A stretch of DNA of 25,712 nt from an uncultured Lachnospiraceae bacterium (GTDB lineage: Bacteria; Bacillota; Clostridia; Lachnospirales; Lachnospiraceae), in NCBI GenBank assembly GCA_910583815.1, contig CAJTZB010000013.1, forward strand, positions 1-25,712, given 5' to 3'. Position 1 is the stretch's first letter. Each line of letters opens with the position of its first letter. Shown piece after piece: positions 1 through 7,684 of this stretch. The notes beneath the pieces were generated by a model. It was not told the DNA's origin. It did no database searches and saw only the letters and a program-made list of their open reading frames with translations. A program made the translations under genes and the position numbers.

Positions 1-129
1 GCTTATGTTGTCGGAGGCGAAACCAGAACTTCGATCCGCCGCAGTGCTGAACAAAATGCCTATGAACAAATGAAAGATGCATTCGCTGATTTTGCATCCG
101 GACGCAAGGGCTTTGATTTGGCCGCTTAG
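1..129 (+). CDS. C-terminal end of an unidentified protein (partial)
   Basis: An open frame enters from the left edge in frame 1 and stops at TAG 127-129, giving 42 residues that end in GRKGFDLAA. It is rich in Ala, Glu and Arg, looks helical and soluble, and shows no membrane segment. A bidirectional terminator follows 20 nt downstream, as expected for a real gene end. It is the only plus-strand gene in the window and converges on the calcium-loop gene at 203-1372. I do not recognise the family, and the tail is too short to assign a function. It could belong to the same accessory unit as its convergent neighbour, but nothing in the sequence proves that. Confidence 0.6.
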   Translation, partial: AYVVGGETRTSIRRSAEQNAYEQMKDAFADFASGRKGFDLAA

Positions 130-147
130 TTCAGTTTCTTACAACAT

Positions 148-188
148 AAAAAAGGAACCGCTTTACCTAAAGGCGGTTCCTCTTTTTT
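148..188. terminator. Bidirectional intrinsic terminator
   Basis: A perfect 9-bp stem (AGGAACCGC at 153-161 with GCGGTTCCT at 173-181) encloses an 11-nt loop that can add a few A-T pairs. A T-run follows on the plus strand (181-188), and an A-run precedes the stem (148-153), which reads as a T-run on the minus strand. It therefore fits termination of both the plus-strand gene ending at 129 and the minus-strand gene ending at 203. Confidence 0.9.
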
Positions 189-202
189 ATGTTCTGTTTC
201 TT

Positions 203-1372
203 TTATAATGTCAAATCGATATGCTGTACGGTTCCGGCTCCGCCGCTCTCTTTTAAGTACACACCGGTACTCCGGATAATACCGTTGGTATGGTGCTCCT
301 CGTTCTGAAGCGAGAACTGCGTGGAAGCCTTTCCAAGATAAATTGCGCCGACATCTGCTTCTTTTAAAGAAAGCAGGACATCCTCTCCGTCTTCATTCTT
401 TGTCCAGATGCGCAGATCATTGAAAATAGCATCCGACTCATCAATCCAGCCATTGCCGTCTTCATCATATTTTGCAAGGTCAGCAAAACCGTCACCCGAC
501 TTCGTTCCAAACAGTTCGCTGCCGTCATTGATTTTTCCGTCGCCGTTCTTATCCAGTGCAAGGAATCCGCTTCCCTGTTCTACAAAAGAAATCTCTTCCT
601 CTTCTCCGTCGGCATCCAGATCAAACATAAACTTCTGGTCGCTGACACCGGCAATATTAGAGTCCAGATTAATTACAAGAGGGTCTACACAGACATAGGA
701 TTCTTCCATATAGCTCTCATATTTCTCGCAGAATGCACGTGACATTTCTACATCGATATTGAAACTGATTTCCCTGCCGTCTGCGGTTTTTGCAAATCCC
801 TGAGTGCGGTACGCTGTATGTTCTGCCTCCGCATAAAACGCCGAAGTAACGGTTATCTTTTTCCAAGTCGTTCTTCGAGGCACAGAGCTTCCGCTTGTTT
901 CAGGAAAGCTTCCTGTCTTATCCGAAATGCCAATCTGCGGTGCCTGCGGAGAATTTAAGTCTTTGGAAAGCTGCTTTACCTCGCCCAATGTGCTGGTAAG
1001 CGCTCCAAGGGAACTTGTTCCCCCTTTTCTCATCGCATTTAAAAGTTCAAGGATTCTGCGCATTGCCTCTAATTGAATCTCTTTCTGGCTTTTCACTCTT
1101 GTCCCTGAATTTTCTACGGACTGCTTTTTGTCCTTACGCGCCAGTATAAGCTCTGCAATATTTTTCTTTGCGTTTTCCTGATCTTCTTTTGACTTGCCGG
1201 CCAGTTCCTGCTTATACTCCCTCATTTGTTCTACTAATGTTTTGGATTCATCCGAGAATTCAAGCGTTGCTGCTTTTTCTGACGTTGTAATCAACTGCTC
1301 GCTATGCTGCTCAAAATGGCTGTAGTACGAATGGTTGGATGACATGTTTACTGCACTGGAATCAATTTTCAT
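203..1372 (-). CDS. Calcium-loop (EF-hand/haemolysin-type) protein, function unknown
   Basis: The product is 389 residues. An ATG at 1372 is chosen because AAGGAGGG sits 7 nt upstream; an upstream in-frame TTG at 1441 and the ATG at 1378 lack correct spacing. The N-terminal half is polar and probably coiled (Lys/Glu-rich, residues about 40-140). It has no signal peptide and no membrane segment. The C-terminal part carries three Asp-rich calcium-type loops: DLDADG (251-256), DKNGDG (274-279) followed by INDGSELFG, and DEDGNGWIDESD (303-314). This arrangement of loops ending in a phrase like LRIWTK is known from calcium-binding domains of large bacterial secreted proteins, but here it sits in a small protein without an export signal. 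Calcium binding is a family-based inference; the biological role is unknown. The gene appears to be transcribed alone, between the psd stop (134 nt upstream) and the terminator at 148-188. Confidence 0.8.
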   Translation of the reverse strand: MKIDSSAVNMSSNHSYYSHFEQHSEQLITTSEKAATLEFSDESKTLVEQMREYKQELAGKSKEDQENAKKNIAELILARKDKKQSVENSGTRVKSQKEIQLEAMRRILELLNAMRKGGTSSLGALTSTLGEVKQLSKDLNSPQAPQIGISDKTGSFPETSGSSVPRRTTWKKITVTSAFYAEAEHTAYRTQGFAKTADGREISFNIDVEMSRAFCEKYESYMEESYVCVDPLVINLDSNIAGVSDQKFMFDLDADGEEEEISFVEQGSGFLALDKNGDGKINDGSELFGTKSGDGFADLAKYDEDGNGWIDESDAIFNDLRIWTKNEDGEDVLLSLKEADVGAIYLGKASTQFSLQNEEHHTNGIIRSTGVYLKESGGAGTVQHIDLTL

Positions 1373-1400
1373 ACACATTCCCTCCTTGGAACTTAACATT

Positions 1401-1446
1401 AAACAGACTGTTTGTTTGAACTTCTTCTGCGGCAAATCCATTTGCC
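1401..1446. promoter_or_regulatory. Palindromes upstream of the calcium-loop gene
   Basis: Two short dyads lie in the 134-nt gap between psd and the calcium-loop gene. AAACAGACTGTTT (1401-1413) is a perfect 6+1+6 palindrome that ends 13 nt before the Shine-Dalgarno sequence. A second dyad pairs GGCAAA (1431-1436) with TTTGCC (1441-1446) around a 4-nt loop. I see no convincing -35/-10 pair. The palindromes could be operator sites, or the RNA hairpin could mark the end of the psd transcript, but neither has a T-run. Confidence 0.3.
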
Positions 1447-1506
1447 ACCAAGCTCTCTTTGACAGAGCAGCCCTTATATGTTATATCGTACCAAGTAGTG
1501 GAAAAG

Positions 1507-2385
1507 TTAATAGCCGGAAGGGATTATTTGCTCTCCGATGCGCTCTCCCATGCGTACAATCGTCTCTATGTTCTCTGCACTGTTTTTTAGAATATCCTCA
1601 TCCAGACATGCCTTGCCTTTCTGCAGGCATAAAATAACCGTAGAACCGCCAAATTCAAAGTGTCCTTTCTCCTGACCGCGCCAAACTACCGCAGCCTCAT
1701 GCAGATTTACGATTTTTCCAACAAACAGCGCCCCCACTTCCATCATCAGTACCGTTCCGAAATGTTTGGAGTTTAAGAGGCTGTATTCCCTTGCATTCTC
1801 TTTATAAATCGGAACAACGTCCCCTGCTGCCGGGTTTACCGTATGGAGCACTCCGGGAATCCTTATGTTCCGCGTCTTTCTGCCTTCATCAATATAACAA
1901 AAATGATGGTAATCATCTACTGCCAGGCGGAACACAAGCAGCTGCCCGCCTATAAAACGTTTTGCCAGGGCTTGATTCCTCAGCAGTCCTTCCAATGTAT
2001 AAGCAGTATGCTTAATCTTTACTCTGCCCTCCATCGTAATCGGATAACAGGACAGCTTTGCATCGCAGGGACTGATAAGAATATTCCCCCCTTTTGCAAT
2101 CGGACGTTTTCCGGGTGCTATCTCCCTGCAGAAAAAATCGTTGTATGAGCGAAAGCAGTTTCCTTTATAATCACTCATATGAATCTGATGCTTTTCCACA
2201 AACGGCACAATCGCACGCGCAGAGAGCCTTGTATCAAGCAGCTTTCCTGCCAGCTTGGATACAGCCGGATTGGTAAACGGCTTCAGCAAAAGCCTTCCGG
2301 GCAGTGTCTTGTAGATTTTTTCAAGCAGCTTGTCCTGTGCATCATTCCCTCTGATTTCATTTCCATTTCTATCACGATATAACAT
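1507..2385 (-). CDS. psd: Phosphatidylserine decarboxylase proenzyme
   Basis: The 292-residue product decarboxylates phosphatidylserine to phosphatidylethanolamine at the membrane. The self-cleavage motif GGST is at residues 246-249; by family knowledge, cleavage before Ser248 makes the pyruvoyl prosthetic group and splits the chain into beta (N-terminal) and alpha (about 45 residues). The N-terminal stretch with SYNDFFCREI and the KHTAYTLEGLL region match the clostridial type of the family, and the length is normal. It is the last gene of the operon. It starts 38 nt after pssA, which makes its substrate, so the pair completes the CDP-diacylglycerol to phosphatidylethanolamine branch. The start ATG at 2385 is preceded by a weak GGTGGTGAAGT site. 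No strong terminator follows. Confidence 0.95.
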   Translation of the reverse strand: MLYRDRNGNEIRGNDAQDKLLEKIYKTLPGRLLLKPFTNPAVSKLAGKLLDTRLSARAIVPFVEKHQIHMSDYKGNCFRSYNDFFCREIAPGKRPIAKGGNILISPCDAKLSCYPITMEGRVKIKHTAYTLEGLLRNQALAKRFIGGQLLVFRLAVDDYHHFCYIDEGRKTRNIRIPGVLHTVNPAAGDVVPIYKENAREYSLLNSKHFGTVLMMEVGALFVGKIVNLHEAAVVWRGQEKGHFEFGGSTVILCLQKGKACLDEDILKNSAENIETIVRMGERIGEQIIPSGY

Positions 2386-2423
2386 ACTTCACCACCATTA
2401 TTTTTTCTAAACAGTATCCTAAG

Positions 2424-3050
2424 CTAAAATCCGATTTTCCTTGCAATAATTGCGAGCGCAACTGCCACTATAAGTACAATCAGTGCCAACACTTTGTTCT
2501 TTGGCTTTGCAAGACGAAAATCCACAATAAACAAAATACCTACGACAAGCAGTGCAATCCGCAGACAATCTATAAAATATTTTTGTTCAAGATAAGCACG
2601 AGTGACATATAAAATGGGGAGGATAACCGCCATCGAAGTAATCGGAAGCCCATGATAGTACTTCATCAGCCCTTCTTCCTCCTGCTGCCTCTTTCCTTCC
2701 AGCACATTGAAATAAGCAAGACGAATGACACCGCAAACACAATAAATCATAACTGCGGCTGTGCCAAACAATCCGCGTACTCCAAGCTGCCAACACAGAA
2801 TCGCAGGAAATACCCCAAAACATATAATATCGCAGAGGGAATCTATCTGGATTCCAAACGCTTTCTCTTCCTCCGTACGGTCTTTTTTTGTCCTTGCAAT
2901 TTTTCCGTCAAACATATCACACAGACCAGACAGCGCAAGGCAAAATACCGCTACCGTCATCTTTCCACTGACTGCTGCGGTAACCCCATATATGGAAACT
3001 GCCAGACTGAAATAAGTCAGCCACACTGTGTAATTGTAAAATCCTAACAT
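2424..3050 (-). CDS. pssA: CDP-diacylglycerol-serine O-phosphatidyltransferase
   Basis: The 208-residue integral membrane enzyme joins CDP-diacylglycerol and serine to form phosphatidylserine. It carries the CDP-alcohol phosphotransferase signature: DMFDGKIAR (the DxxDGxxAR part), then after a slightly long charged insert GIQIDSLCD (the GxxxDxxxD part). The aspartates coordinate the metal and CDP. About six hydrophobic segments follow the family pattern, with the signature between the second and third. GGAGG lies upstream of the ATG at 3050. The gene sits 22 nt after the flippase-like gene and 38 nt before psd, so it is almost certainly cotranscribed. The substrate alcohol could in principle differ (glycerol phosphate, inositol), but the adjacent psd makes serine by far the best call. 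Confidence 0.93.
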   Translation of the reverse strand: MLGFYNYTVWLTYFSLAVSIYGVTAAVSGKMTVAVFCLALSGLCDMFDGKIARTKKDRTEEEKAFGIQIDSLCDIICFGVFPAILCWQLGVRGLFGTAAVMIYCVCGVIRLAYFNVLEGKRQQEEEGLMKYYHGLPITSMAVILPILYVTRAYLEQKYFIDCLRIALLVVGILFIVDFRLAKPKNKVLALIVLIVAVALAIIARKIGF

Positions 3051-3072
3051 CCCCTCGTACCTCCGAACCTTT

Positions 3073-4110
3073 TTATTCTGATTGCCTCTTTTGTTTTCTC
3101 CCTATTCTGAAATTTGCATAGATCGTCAGCAATGCACTGATGATCAGCTGTCCATAGTAACTGATTCCACGGCTTACGATCATTGCCGGAATTGTAAGTC
3201 CCTCTCCGAAGATCGGTTTAAAAATGCCAAGGAACAGCCCTTCGCTGATTCCCATGCCACCTGGCAACGGAAGCATATCCACCGACACTGAAATCATTCC
3301 CTGCAGCAAAAGCAGGTCAAACAGCGATTCTCCTGACTTCTGAAACGCCAGATATGTCAGCGATGTCACAAAAAACAGGCTGAACCTTTGCACTACCGTA
3401 ATCAGGAATGCATAAACGACAATTTTCCAGTGTACTGCAAGATATGCGGCTGTCTCTTCGTATACCTGCATTGCCTGCTTTAAGCTCTCTCTCTTCTCTT
3501 CTGCCCGCTTCACCAGATGCAGACGCTTTGCCAGACTAAGAAGCAGCAGCAAAAGCCGTTCTGCCATACTTGGATGAAATACAAGCATGCACATCAATGT
3601 GACACAGAATATATTCAATGCTATGCCAAGATAACACCACGGCAGTACCGGTTTCAGAAAAAACATCACCCTGTCTGGGCGCAGCAGCAATATAGCACCA
3701 CCGATAACAACCAATACGAGCTTATAGGTAATTGTGACAACCATCAAAATAACCGTAGAAACCGGGATTGGTATGTTATCCTTTTTCATGTAGTAAATCT
3801 GTGCCGGCTGTCCTCCGGTTGCCGAAGGAGTGATGCAGCTGAAAAAGAAGCCGATGCAGGAATACAGATAACACCTTCCTGCGCGCACTTTCACTCCGAA
3901 ACTCCGCAGCATATAAAAGAGAATAATGGACTCTCCCCAGATAAAGAAAATCACACATACAATACTAAGTATAATATACACCGGTTTGGCCTGTTTTGTA
4001 TACTGTAAAATTGTTTCCACGTCTTTTCCATAAAAAATACTTCCTATGGTAAAGCCTGCGACAACAAGAAGGAACAGAGCCTGGAACAAGTACTTCTTTT
4101 TATTTTCCAT
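3073..4110 (-). CDS. Flippase-like membrane protein (LPG-synthase TM / YbhN family)
   Basis: The product is 345 residues with about eight hydrophobic segments and a Lys/Arg-rich end. The phrase PLPGGMGISEG near residue 280 is the hallmark of the lysylphosphatidylglycerol synthase transmembrane family (UPF0104, PF03706). The catalytic acyltransferase-like domain of MprF is absent, so only the flippase-type membrane half is present. By family knowledge such proteins are proposed to move lipids or lipid-linked molecules across the membrane; the substrate here is unknown. I use the ATG at 4110, which has GAGGAGG just upstream and overlaps the PAP2 gene by 11 nt. An in-frame TTG at 4131 is less likely. 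Its place between a lipid phosphatase and phosphatidylserine synthase suggests phospholipid handling. Confidence 0.85.
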   Translation of the reverse strand: MENKKKYLFQALFLLVVAGFTIGSIFYGKDVETILQYTKQAKPVYIILSIVCVIFFIWGESIILFYMLRSFGVKVRAGRCYLYSCIGFFFSCITPSATGGQPAQIYYMKKDNIPIPVSTVILMVVTITYKLVLVVIGGAILLLRPDRVMFFLKPVLPWCYLGIALNIFCVTLMCMLVFHPSMAERLLLLLLSLAKRLHLVKRAEEKRESLKQAMQVYEETAAYLAVHWKIVVYAFLITVVQRFSLFFVTSLTYLAFQKSGESLFDLLLLQGMISVSVDMLPLPGGMGISEGLFLGIFKPIFGEGLTIPAMIVSRGISYYGQLIISALLTIYANFRIGRKQKRQSE

Positions 4111-4837
4111 TCCCCTCCTCCTCGCTGCCAAACAAAAGATGCGTTACCCATTCGCCGGCCAGAAGAAGCGGCCGGTACAAATTGGTTCTCTGTGCTAAAA
4201 ACCAACAGCCCTCTGCAATCAGCAAGGCTCCTGCCATATCCACTAAATAATGCTGTTTTGTAAACTGTGTAGAAGCAAACACCATGACTGCAAAAACACA
4301 AGCAAAACTCCGATACCATTCCGGTGCTTTTTTCTGTCCCCTGACTCCGATATAGCAGAGCCAGCTTTCCAGGCAATGAATTGACGGAAACAGTTCTGTT
4401 GGGTCATCCATATTATACACCATTATCATCAGCCTTTCAAAAATACCATCGCCTGTGATTTCAGGACGTACATTGGTTGTCGGCAGTATAAAAAAGCAGA
4501 TACCGCAGATAATCTTTGCCATAATATCAGTCAGCACAAAACGGTACCAATGCTCCTTTCCCTGCTTTGCAACCATGCAATAACCCACGACCCAGAACGC
4601 GAAACTTCCAAGATAGACGATTACCCATCCAGGATGGAATGGGATAAACCGATCCGCCACAGTTGTCAAATCATAATGCCTTGCATCTTTCATCAGGGTA
4701 CGAGAACCGTAATACGCCAAAAAATTCACAAACACGCAAAGCGCGGCGGGAAACAGCGTATACAACGGAACAATAGGATTTACTTTCTTTCTCAGCCATG
4801 TACGCAACTTATTCAGTCTCCATTTCTTCTGTCTCAT
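4100..4837 (-). CDS. PAP2-superfamily lipid phosphatase (Aur1-like branch)
   Basis: This 245-residue membrane protein has about six hydrophobic segments. The acid-phosphatase motif C2 appears as FPSIHCLES, and C3 appears as STQFTKQHYLVD, which fits SRxxxxxHxxxD except that Thr replaces the Arg. Motif C1 is weak: an RP pair is present (VRPEI) with a Lys further upstream than usual. This looks like the PAP2_3/Aur1-type subgroup, whose members act on phosphorylated lipids or transfer polar head groups. The exact reaction cannot be read from sequence; dephosphorylation of a phosphatidate- or prenyl-phosphate-type lipid is inference. The start ATG at 4837 lies 29 nt inside the sensor-kinase gene and has no clear ribosome site, so translation is probably coupled. 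The 3' end overlaps the flippase-like gene by 11 nt. Confidence 0.85.
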   Translation of the reverse strand: MRQKKWRLNKLRTWLRKKVNPIVPLYTLFPAALCVFVNFLAYYGSRTLMKDARHYDLTTVADRFIPFHPGWVIVYLGSFAFWVVGYCMVAKQGKEHWYRFVLTDIMAKIICGICFFILPTTNVRPEITGDGIFERLMIMVYNMDDPTELFPSIHCLESWLCYIGVRGQKKAPEWYRSFACVFAVMVFASTQFTKQHYLVDMAGALLIAEGCWFLAQRTNLYRPLLLAGEWVTHLLFGSEEEGNGK

Positions 4838-6572
4838 TTATTTTCAAGTCAGGCTTTTCCGGCACAGCCTCTTCCACGGCTGCCTCCGGAATACTTACCG
4901 GCTCTTGTTCCTTGCTTAATATCCGGAATTCTACAATTGCCTTAAACAAATCGCCATCCACACAGATGTGCAGGCAGCCTCCCTGTGCCTCGGCAAAACT
5001 CTTTGCAATCGCGAGCCCAAGCCCGGAACCTTCCGTTGCCCTTGCTACGTCACCACGTACAAAACGCTCTGTAATTTCCTCTGTATCAAAAGCAAGCTCC
5101 TTTGCCGAAACATTCTTTAATGTAACTCTGGCAATTGCCTCATCACATTCTACCATGATATAGGCGCGGCTGCCAGGCATTCCGTATTTTAATATATTGC
5201 CGACCAGATTCTCAAAAATACGGCAGGTCTTTTGTCCATCCAACAGCACCAAAACCTTTTCTTCCGGCGCAGTTATGCGAAATTCAATGCCGGACTGCAT
5301 AATCTGGTCTTCCATCTCCACCTGTACTTCTTTTACCAATGCTGTCAGGTCCAATGGTTCCGCGTTAATAATAATGTTTCCGGAAGTTGCTTTACTAACC
5401 TCAAATAAATCTTCAATCAGTGTCTTTAGCCTTGCAGATTTCTGCTCCAGCACCTGAATATACGACCGGCGCTCTTCTTCGCTTAAATCTTCTTTTTTTA
5501 ACAGGTCCACATAAGTTATAATTGCAGTAAGCGGCGTTTTTAAATCATGCGAAACGTTGGTAATCAATTCCGTTTTCATACGCTGGCTCTTTACTTCTTC
5601 CTTTACTGCCGTCTCAAAGCCGGCCTGTACTTTTTTCAGTTCTTCCTGCAGTCCATAAAATATCCCAACATCACAGACATATTTTACATCTGTTGTGCCT
5701 TCTGCCATCTGCCTGGTTGTCAAAAGCAAAAGGTCGTACTGTTTTTTGATTTTTTTCCAAATGGATACCCCGGCAAACAAAAGCAGGAAAGAATATATAA
5801 CAGCTGCCAAAATGCCAAAGAACCATACGCAGCATATCATTGTGATTGCAATAAAATTCAGCAGCACTGCTTTCCAAATAACTTGGATTCCTTTTTCTTT
5901 AAAATCAATATTTTGGATAGAGCTTATAAACTTTACACAGCGCCTTATAATATAACAAATCACAATTCCAATGATTGTATTCTCTTTTAAATAGCGCACC
6001 AGTCCTTTAGAAAACAGCTGACGTGCACTCAGCACACAGAGATAGGCAACTCCAAGCGTAATAAACCAGACAAAGCCATTGGCCACATAAATCAGTGCGT
6101 TTTCTCGTTCTTTTGTAATAAATTCCCTGAGCATTCCGTTCCATCGCCATGCCATCTCGGAGTCTTCTATAGCATACATAGAATCCAGAACAAGTTCCGG
6201 CAGTGGCTCCACAAGAAAAGCAATCAAGCACGGAATCGCCACACACAGCAGCTCCAGTGGAATATTTGCCTTAAATCCACGCTTTAAGCCAAGCCCGCGG
6301 ATAAGCGGAAGCAGAAGCGCAAGCACAGAAACCACTGCAACCGCGCACCATGCTACCAGAAAATAATTTGATGGGATCCTCCATCCGTAACCGTAATAAT
6401 AGATTGTCCCCATATCATCCTCTGCCCACCACTTTTCAAAACAGCCAAGTTCTTTCGCTTCCTCCATAATAATCGGATAAAAGTACAATACTGCCACGCT
6501 GACTGCTGCCAAACATAATATGCTTACGAGGATACCAAGCACCCTCCCAAAGCGTCCTTCCTTCATTTCCAT
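4809..6572 (-). CDS. Membrane sensor histidine kinase
   Basis: The product is 587 residues from the ATG at 6572, chosen because GGAGG lies 5 nt upstream; the ATG at 6584 lacks such a site. About five or six membrane segments occupy residues 10-270, with an extracytoplasmic stretch after the first segment (about 40-70) and another near 125-160. The HisKA box NVSHDLKTPLTAI places the phospho-acceptor at His342. The ATPase region follows with an N box (NLVGNILKYG) and a G2-type box (GSGLGLAIAKSFAEAQGG); the G1 box is poorly conserved. An unusual acidic, Pro/Glu-rich tail of about 35 residues follows the ATPase domain. The response regulator lies 57 nt upstream as its cognate partner, and the stop overlaps the PAP2 gene. 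The signal is unknown, but the operon content suggests a membrane-lipid or envelope cue. Confidence 0.93.
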   Translation of the reverse strand: MEMKEGRFGRVLGILVSILCLAAVSVAVLYFYPIIMEEAKELGCFEKWWAEDDMGTIYYYGYGWRIPSNYFLVAWCAVAVVSVLALLLPLIRGLGLKRGFKANIPLELLCVAIPCLIAFLVEPLPELVLDSMYAIEDSEMAWRWNGMLREFITKERENALIYVANGFVWFITLGVAYLCVLSARQLFSKGLVRYLKENTIIGIVICYIIRRCVKFISSIQNIDFKEKGIQVIWKAVLLNFIAITMICCVWFFGILAAVIYSFLLLFAGVSIWKKIKKQYDLLLLTTRQMAEGTTDVKYVCDVGIFYGLQEELKKVQAGFETAVKEEVKSQRMKTELITNVSHDLKTPLTAIITYVDLLKKEDLSEEERRSYIQVLEQKSARLKTLIEDLFEVSKATSGNIIINAEPLDLTALVKEVQVEMEDQIMQSGIEFRITAPEEKVLVLLDGQKTCRIFENLVGNILKYGMPGSRAYIMVECDEAIARVTLKNVSAKELAFDTEEITERFVRGDVARATEGSGLGLAIAKSFAEAQGGCLHICVDGDLFKAIVEFRILSKEQEPVSIPEAAVEEAVPEKPDLKINETEEMETE

Positions 6573-6629
6573 CCAATCCTCCATTCTGAGAATGCTGACA
6601 CTTCTGCAGCCGGAGTATACTGGCTCCAG

Positions 6630-7373
6630 CTACTTTTCAATTTTATATCCTACACCCCAGACAACTTTCAGATATTTTGGATTTTTCGGGTCTATTTCGA
6701 TTTTTTCTCTGATTTTCCTTATATGCACCATAATAGTATCTGTATTGATTGCCTTTTCATTCCACACGCGCTCATACAGTTCCTCAGCGGAAAATACCCG
6801 ATTCGGATACTTCATCAAAAGTGCCAGAATTTTAAATTCCAATGGTGTCAGTTTCACCGGCGTCCCATCTACAGTAACAGAAGCTAATTCCTCTGACAGC
6901 TCCAGGCCTCCAACCGCATAACTTTTTTCAGATGGTTTGTTCTGCCCTTCCAGCACCTGCAGATACTTTTTATAGCGCCTTAGCTGAGAGCCTACCCTTG
7001 CAAGCAGTTCCATTGGTGCAAACGGCTTCGTTATATAATCATCTGCACCAACATTCAGTCCGGTGATTTTATCAATTTCCTCTGACTTTGCAGTCAGCAT
7101 AATCACCGGAAAATCATAATGCTCTCTTAGGCGCATAGTCATTGTGATTCCGTCCATCAGCGGCATCATCACATCCACAATTGCCAAATGAATTGTCTCA
7201 CGCTCTATGATTTCCAGTCCTTTTACACCGTTTTCTGCGAAAAACACCACATAGCCCTGGCTTCTTAGATAAATTCCGATTCCCTCTAATATCTCTTTGT
7301 CGTCCTCTACTACTAAAACATGATTTACCTGTTCCATATCCGTCACGTTTTCATGCCTTTCTCTTTCCTCCAT
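6630..7373 (-). CDS. OmpR/PhoB-family response regulator
   Basis: The receiver domain carries the acidic pocket (VVEDDKEI), the phospho-acceptor Asp in VDVMMP, the switch Thr in MLTAK and the Lys in ITKPFAP. A winged-helix DNA-binding domain follows (from ELASVTVDG, with PLEFKILALL, VFSAEELYERVW, and the end VVWGVGYKIEK). It should bind DNA as a dimer when phosphorylated by the kinase encoded next. The start is uncertain. ATG 7373 gives 247 residues with Asp67. ATG 7337 puts the Asp at 55, closer to the family norm. GTG 7346 has an AGAAAGG site 9 nt upstream. It is the first gene of the operon, behind the promoter at 7546-7574, with a leader of roughly 150-200 nt. Confidence 0.93.
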   Translation of the reverse strand: MEERERHENVTDMEQVNHVLVVEDDKEILEGIGIYLRSQGYVVFFAENGVKGLEIIERETIHLAIVDVMMPLMDGITMTMRLREHYDFPVIMLTAKSEEIDKITGLNVGADDYITKPFAPMELLARVGSQLRRYKKYLQVLEGQNKPSEKSYAVGGLELSEELASVTVDGTPVKLTPLEFKILALLMKYPNRVFSAEELYERVWNEKAINTDTIMVHIRKIREKIEIDPKNPKYLKVVWGVGYKIEK

Positions 7374-7545
7374 TCTTCTGTTTTCCAAGGAAGGGCGTCT
7401 GCTTCCTCCCTTTCTGCCGTCTTATGATACCGTCAAATTCTGAAAGGGGGTGGCAGAAAAAACAAAAGAATTTCTAAAGAATTTACCTGTTTTCTTTTAT
7501 CTCTTTCTAATTTCTAAAATATAACTGTACTAATACTCTTAATAC

Positions 7546-7574
7546 AGTATACTAAGTCACTCTATTTTTGTCAA
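7546..7574 (-). promoter_or_regulatory. Sigma-A-type promoter of the two-component/lipid operon, with dyad
   Basis: On the minus strand TTGACA (7569-7574) is followed after exactly 17 nt by TATACT (7546-7551), a near-consensus vegetative promoter. Overlapping the -10 and the likely start site is a dyad of ACTGTA (minus strand 7543-7548) and TACAGT (7524-7529), separated by 13 nt. This is a candidate operator, possibly for the regulator encoded immediately downstream. The -35 box abuts the T-run of the preceding terminator. Confidence 0.85.
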
Positions 7575-7610
7575 GAAAAAAGGACCTAAGTATCCTTAAA
7601 TCCTTTTTTT
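7575..7610 (-). terminator. Intrinsic terminator of the ABC exporter gene
   Basis: On the minus strand AAAAAAGGA (7601-7609) pairs with TCCTTTTTT (7576-7584). The 16-nt intervening sequence adds a small TAAG/CTTA inner stem. The 3' arm itself supplies the T-run. It lies about 75 nt after the exporter stop codon and directly before the next operon's promoter. A second GC-rich hairpin (TGCGCC/GGCGCA, about 7658-7673) lies between the stop and this site but has no T-run. Confidence 0.8.
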
Positions 7611-7684
7611 CACAATTGAAAGCCCATCTTCCGGCGCTTTCTCACCTTATAGGAAACTGCGCCGCAGGGCGCACTCCATTTTCT

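Noticed and set aside
5547..5990. Plus-strand open frame of 147 codons inside the sensor kinase gene
   Set aside because: It is antisense to the membrane-spanning part of the kinase and rich in Cys, Tyr and His, typical of a shadow frame.
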